64,000 nucleotides of DNA from Symbiodinium kawagutii (Eukaryota > Sar > Dinophyceae > Suessiales > Symbiodiniaceae), in NCBI GenBank assembly GCA_009767595.1, contig VSDK01025670.1, forward strand, positions 36,349 through 100,348, given 5' to 3'. Position 1 is the first letter of the stretch, and the number at the start of each line of letters is the position of its first letter. Both the position numbers and the translations under genes were made by a program. The notes beneath the pieces were generated by a model, which was not told where the DNA came from, did not search any database, and worked only from the letters and a program-made list of their open reading frames with translations. This document shows positions 59,693 through 64,000 of this stretch, in pieces.

Positions 59693-62088
59693 GGTGGCTA
59701 AGCATTCTCAATGGTTAACATAGTAGTTCATCAATTCAAAAGTTAATGTCGGATAATACACTGGATGACTCACAATACCAACCACTATTATTGTGAAGCT
59801 ATAGTAACAACGTGACCATTGTTGATATCTAATGCCTGGCGCTGATTGGGTGACAAGCAATAGTAGGATAGCATCCAACAGGGAGCGTCATTATTAATGG
59901 ATTGTTAAGCATCATTGACTCATGGATTGTTGTTGTATGCTTGCTGATTAGCTGCTGCTTCATGGTGATTGGTTAATGGTCAACTGTGGCCACTTAGTGT
60001 TTTATTGTACAAACAACAGTTCACCAATGCGTGGCACCGAGAAATGATTTGTGAATGCTTGCTGATAGTGGTTGATATTGGCTAATTGTCGGGGGCAGTA
60101 ACCGACGATGATAAGGAAATGCAAGGAATATAGTGGGTAATGGCCGATACATAGGTTGACGACGCTGCATTGATGCTTGGTATGGAAATTAACCGCTACT
60201 AACCACAGTCAGTTTGGCGTTTCCATCGAACTGAATCCAATCAACAATCAGTGAATCAGTTGCTTAGGGTTGATACTAGCTGGGAATGATACATATTGGA
60301 CGAAACACAAGTGGTAGTAGCGCTTATTATCATACCACTACTCTTGCTCCTGGATTCACCTTACGAAGGCGGTACCAGCGAGTCATCACATTTCATTTTC
60401 TCTCATTTAGGCATGTCAGGTCAAGAATTTCTCGCATTTATCTTGGCAATTAATTGTGATAGGTCTGCCTGAAGTTTTGACTATCGGCGTTTCATTAATT
60501 TTGGTGATGAATTAACTTGCCGGCATAGAGTTTATGTTTTGACCTGACTGGCCAAATTGAAATAGATCTGCCAGCAACTTTCAACCCGCTCGTTATGAAC
60601 CTGGCAGGGGATACTTGGCTATTTACAGACAAGTTGCATATTTGACAGTTGTGATCTTCCAGCGATCTGTGAAGGTTCATCTGTGATGCGATGATCAAAA
60701 TTGAACGGACATGATTGATATCAAAGTGGTGCTCTGAATTTCAACTTAGCTGCCTGGATCGTTTCATCTCACTTCAGCTGGCCGAATTGGGATGGTTTAA
60801 TTCCATAATAGCCTTGTGAGCATAGTTCATCGCATAAACTACCACTAAAATCTGCCAATTCTATAAAAACTGCTAGTCCCTGGTAGCTAAAAACTGCTAA
60901 TTCAGACTTCAACTTCTCTACCAGCAGCACCTGTCCCTTGCCATTTTCCAAGCCGCCACGCCCCCACTGTTCCAGCTGTCTGGTCGCGACAAGATCTCTG
61001 AGCTCGCTGGGTCCACAGTAGCGGTTACTTCGGGATTCTTAATGGCTTGGCTACATATGGAACCATATATTTTTACTAACCTTGTCAGTTAATCTGTATT
61101 AGTAGAGCTTTTCATAGTAAAACAAGCTGATTTTGGTGATGACCTCTGTCAATGAACCCCTATCCGCGATCAAAGATTGTGTACCAATCATGCTTACAAG
61201 CACCATAAAGGACACGCCGTTTAGTGGATGTTAACTACCAATGTGAGTGGCTCGGTTAGTAAGACTTCTGGTGACCAGTGCTCTGATGAGACCGTGGTCG
61301 ATTCATAAGGGCTCACCGACTATTCCTAGTCCAGTAACCTTCAGTGCTGGTTGTGGCAGCTGCTCAGTGTAACCTGAGATCACAGAAGTTGACTGTTCTG
61401 ATCCGACAATTTCAGATGATATCCATCAGCAGTTCAGCATTCTGATCTGGTTTCGATCATTGTCAACAATCGTTCACCAGCACATTGATCACTATTTCAC
61501 TTTGGTGATCTCCGCTCTGAAGATCTTTTCCATGATTACCCATTGTCAACACCAACATGAAACAACCCCTAAAACCTAAACCCAAACATGTGTTGCTATC
61601 TTCTCAGATTTTCACCTGTGCCCAGTGAAGAGAAACTAATTGCTATGTACATCCGTCAGTTATGTGGCTGTCGTCGAGCCACATTTTTCTGGTGACAGCG
61701 GTTGGTGTTTGCCCTGACCACGACACAAATCTGAATTGATGGCAGCTGGTGGTAAATGAGCTTGCCAGTCAATGGATGATTATACCTTCTATCATTGGAA
61801 GTTCATTGACAGCCAAAAATGCTTGATAATGCCTGATAACGACGATCAATGGTTGATTGTACCTTCCAGCAATCAAACGTACCTTGCCGGAAAATGGTAT
61901 CTTCCAATTGCTGGAGTTCCCCCTGCTATCAAAAAGAGCATTACTGGGCAAAGAGCACTATCAGAAAGGCAGTGTTCCCCCCCAAATGGTCAAAGCAACT
62001 ATCAACGCCCTTCCTTTTCTTGCAGGCTGCAAACTACCAACGGTCACAAGAAGTGTCAAGCTATCAACTTAGTCATGCTTCTGTTCAA
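59693..62088. other. Mostly unique AT-rich sequence
   Basis: TGATGGTT words are sparse. Two minus-strand frames (60495-60698, 60769-60951) look partly protein-like but lack any domain. No supported gene beyond the weak island at 60935-61045. Confidence 0.35.
60935..61045 (+). CDS. Candidate exon, strand uncertain
   Basis: The plus-strand frame reads AIFQAATPPLFQLSGRDKIS then ELAGSTVAVTSGFLMAW. On the minus strand a 60-codon frame (60769-60951) overlaps its left edge. Confidence 0.22.
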
Positions 62089-62208
62089 ATGTGGCTGTGG
62101 GTCAAAACCCCGTACCCCTGGTTCCCCTGTCATTAACCATTGTTTTCCTTATTATTGTTGGTGGAAATCCTCCATTAGTTGGTTGGTTAATATTGACTCA
62201 TAGCCATG
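62089..62208. mobile_element. MITE-like family 2, copy 5
   Basis: ATGTGGCTGTGGGTCAAAAC at the left, TTGACTCATAGCCAT at the right, interior CCCCTGGTTCCCCTGTCATT. Confidence 0.6.
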
Positions 62209-62227
62209 TGAGTATGTCAAGCTCCGT

Positions 62228-62372
62228 TGGCCATCTCGGCACCAACTCTTAAGCGAATGTCACCGGGTGCTGGCCGCCACTTTGGCCGCTTCTTGCTCAA
62301 CGGCGAAGGCGGTTCGGGCATCGTCAGTTCCCTCGAAAACTGCGAAGGCGCAGCTGTCCTGGGCTGTGACTC
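62228..62372 (-). CDS. Candidate exon, unknown product
   Basis: A minus-strand frame spans the whole GC-rich island: SQPRTAAPSQFSRELTMPEP then PSPLSKKRPKWRPAPGDIRL and RVGAEMANG. A second frame of the same strand (AQDSCAFAVFEGTDDARTAF) is open over half of it. The product is unknown. Confidence 0.38.
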
Positions 62373-62789
62373 GTGGTGAATGAAGGCTGATGATATCTGA
62401 TGATTGATTCTTCGATTCAGCTCACAAGGGCTAATTAATAATCGGTATTAATGGAGATGACCATGTGTGACATGTACTTGACCTTTTTCTATTTGGATAC
62501 AGGAAAACAAGCAGTTGCAAATGCTATGAATTGTCACACGTACTGTTGAGGACATCGAAATATCAAGGATTCTCTGCGAAAAAACTCGGCCATGTCTTTC
62601 TGGGGCCTTCCCCCTTAAAACGACATTTGTGGAGCTTCCCAAACTTCATAAACATAAACTTCGAAGTAGAACGCTAGCGTGACTGTGGTTGACCCAACCT
62701 AGTAGCCGATTTGTGTGCACCTTTTGGGAGGTTCATGTGTACCTTCTACATGAACAAAAGCGAGACAAAAAAGCAGTGAAGAGTCCAAT

Positions 62790-63042
62790 ACATACAAGCA
62801 TGCCAGCCGACTTGGTGCAGCCAACATTTTAGCAAAAATTGTTGGCATAGTCGCAGGCAACCAAACTCTGCCAATTGATCCTGCTGGTGTAATCCCAAAC
62901 TCATCGCTGGTTGCTCCATAAGCTCTCCAGGCTTTTGGATGATTATCGACGCTAAACTGGGTAGGTCAATTGGCCGTTTGCCCCTTTCAGCAAGCAGCTT
63001 GCTAAGCTGAGCCAGGATCCTGTTGGAGGAAGCCACCAACCC
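62790..63042 (-). CDS. Candidate exon, unknown product
   Basis: Minus-strand frame SSNRILAQLSKLLAERGKRP then IDLPSLASIIIQKPGELMEQ and AMSLGLHQQDQLAEFGCLRL. About 80 helical codons. Not recognised. Confidence 0.35.
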
Positions 63043-63875
63043 TCCAACCAGAAGGGTGACTTTCTATAAATCTATAATAGCTCAGGATTTTTGGTCAACG
63101 ACAGTCAGTGATCAGGTTGCTTAGTTGGTATGACAATGCAAAGAGTTCAAAGGATCTTAGCGATTGGCTGTAGCAAGGATAGCCCAAGCAACACCGACTC
63201 AACCAACCAAGCAAGCATTCAACCAACCCATGCCGATGCAACCCAACACAGCCCGCCCGTCACTGTGAATTGGAAATCCATGCAAAACCGACCATAATTA
63301 GCCATTCTAGTAGAAGGAATCATCGTTGTAGCCCATGCCATCCATATAACCATCTATGAGTCGATATCAAAAGCGATACACTACGTGTATGTATGCATGT
63401 GAGGCGTCGTCAAAACCTCTTGTTGGAGGCCAGTACCCAAATCAAAGGGCATCGGTTTTTGGAGGGGACCCTATCGCTTTACATAGTTTCGTAATAAAAC
63501 CGCACATGAATAACAATTACAACATTAAACGGTATTGGCTAATTATATGAAGAAAAGTGCAAATTCATGGTTTCAGGCAATACAATGGGTCAGTTTGTGA
63601 GCCCCCTATCGTTTCACATTGTTTCTGCATCCATTACATCCGATACAAATTCTCACTATGTAATGTATTGACCTAGCTTTTGCAATCACTGACATTGACT
63701 AATCTGTGGGTCGAAATCCGCCATCTATTTTTGAATTGTCTTTGCTGGAAATGGTGCTGTTGCTGCTCCTGCTGCTGCTGTGACGAATGCCGTTGTTGCA
63801 GCAGTCAATATTTCAGCGCTGCCGGCAGGTTCGCGTTTTGAAAAGATAGCGCTGAAGACACTAGTCTCTTTGCGG
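63043..63875. other. Unique AT-rich sequence
   Basis: Two related copies of TATCG(C/T)TT(T/C)ACAT(A/T)GTTTC lie at about 63470 and 63608. A CTGCTG tract is at 63755-63781. No supported gene. Confidence 0.35.
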
Positions 63876-64000
63876 CTTCGGGCTGCTGATTCCAATTGCG
63901 ATGATTGCTGGGGTCCTTGTCACTGTTGTGATCGCTGCTGTTCTTAAGTCGGTTCACATTGCTTTCTATCAGGCGGTCGTTCTACTATTTGCTTTTGCTT
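63876..64000 (+). CDS. Candidate exon with membrane segment, runs off the window
   Basis: The plus-strand frame reads GLLIPIAMIAGVLVTVVIAA then VLKSVHIAFYQAVVLLFAFA, two hydrophobic stretches typical of a membrane protein, open to the window end. Confidence 0.33.

Overview
The window looks like accessory or intronic DNA of a dinoflagellate nuclear genome. This is inferred from three things: intact non-LTR retrotransposons that carry cytosine methyltransferase domains (a combination reported from dinoflagellates), a TTTAGGG-type telomere-like tract, and short GC-rich exon-like islands lying in long degenerate repeats. No rRNA, tRNA, CRISPR array or bacterial operon is recognisable. The species cannot be named from the sequence. 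There are two assembly gaps (5780-5891 and 23759-24072).

Two full-length LINE-type elements dominate, both on the minus strand. LINE-1 (9222-21021, 11.8 kb) is flanked by a 14-bp target-site duplication. LINE-2 (45708-56553, 10.8 kb) is flanked by a 15-bp duplication and sits inside a small inverted-repeat element. Each has the same order of three reading frames. ORF1 has an N-terminal C5-cytosine methyltransferase domain and a C-terminal coiled coil. ORF2 has an N-terminal region, a GEA-x-HPGP motif and an AP-type endonuclease/exonuclease/phosphatase domain. ORF3 has a reverse transcriptase, a CCHC zinc motif, RNase H and a C-terminal extension. LINE-1 ORF1 also carries two tandem regions with the His-Asp-Gln-Cys pattern of Ulp1/C48 cysteine proteases. 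ORF2 and ORF3 overlap in the +1 frame in both elements. ORF1 and ORF2 are joined by ATGA in LINE-1 and by a single in-frame TGA in LINE-2. Both reverse transcriptases have xDN in place of xDD at motif C.

The rest (1-9207, 21036-45650, 56611-64000) is AT-rich and built of degenerate copies of CAACCATCA / TGATGGTTG that change orientation from block to block. Within it are three families of about 100-125 bp inverted-repeat (MITE-like) elements, trinucleotide microsatellites, and a foldback structure around telomere-like repeats. Short GC-rich islands there read as exon fragments, mostly on the minus strand, including two adjacent pieces of a SPRY-like domain. The exon calls are tentative because splice sites were judged by eye.

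In the two LINEs the parts plausibly work together as follows: the endonuclease nicks the target, the reverse transcriptase and RNase H make the copy, ORF1 binds the RNA through its conserved C-terminal domain and coiled coil, and the methyltransferase could methylate element or host DNA. The role of the protease-like domains is unknown.
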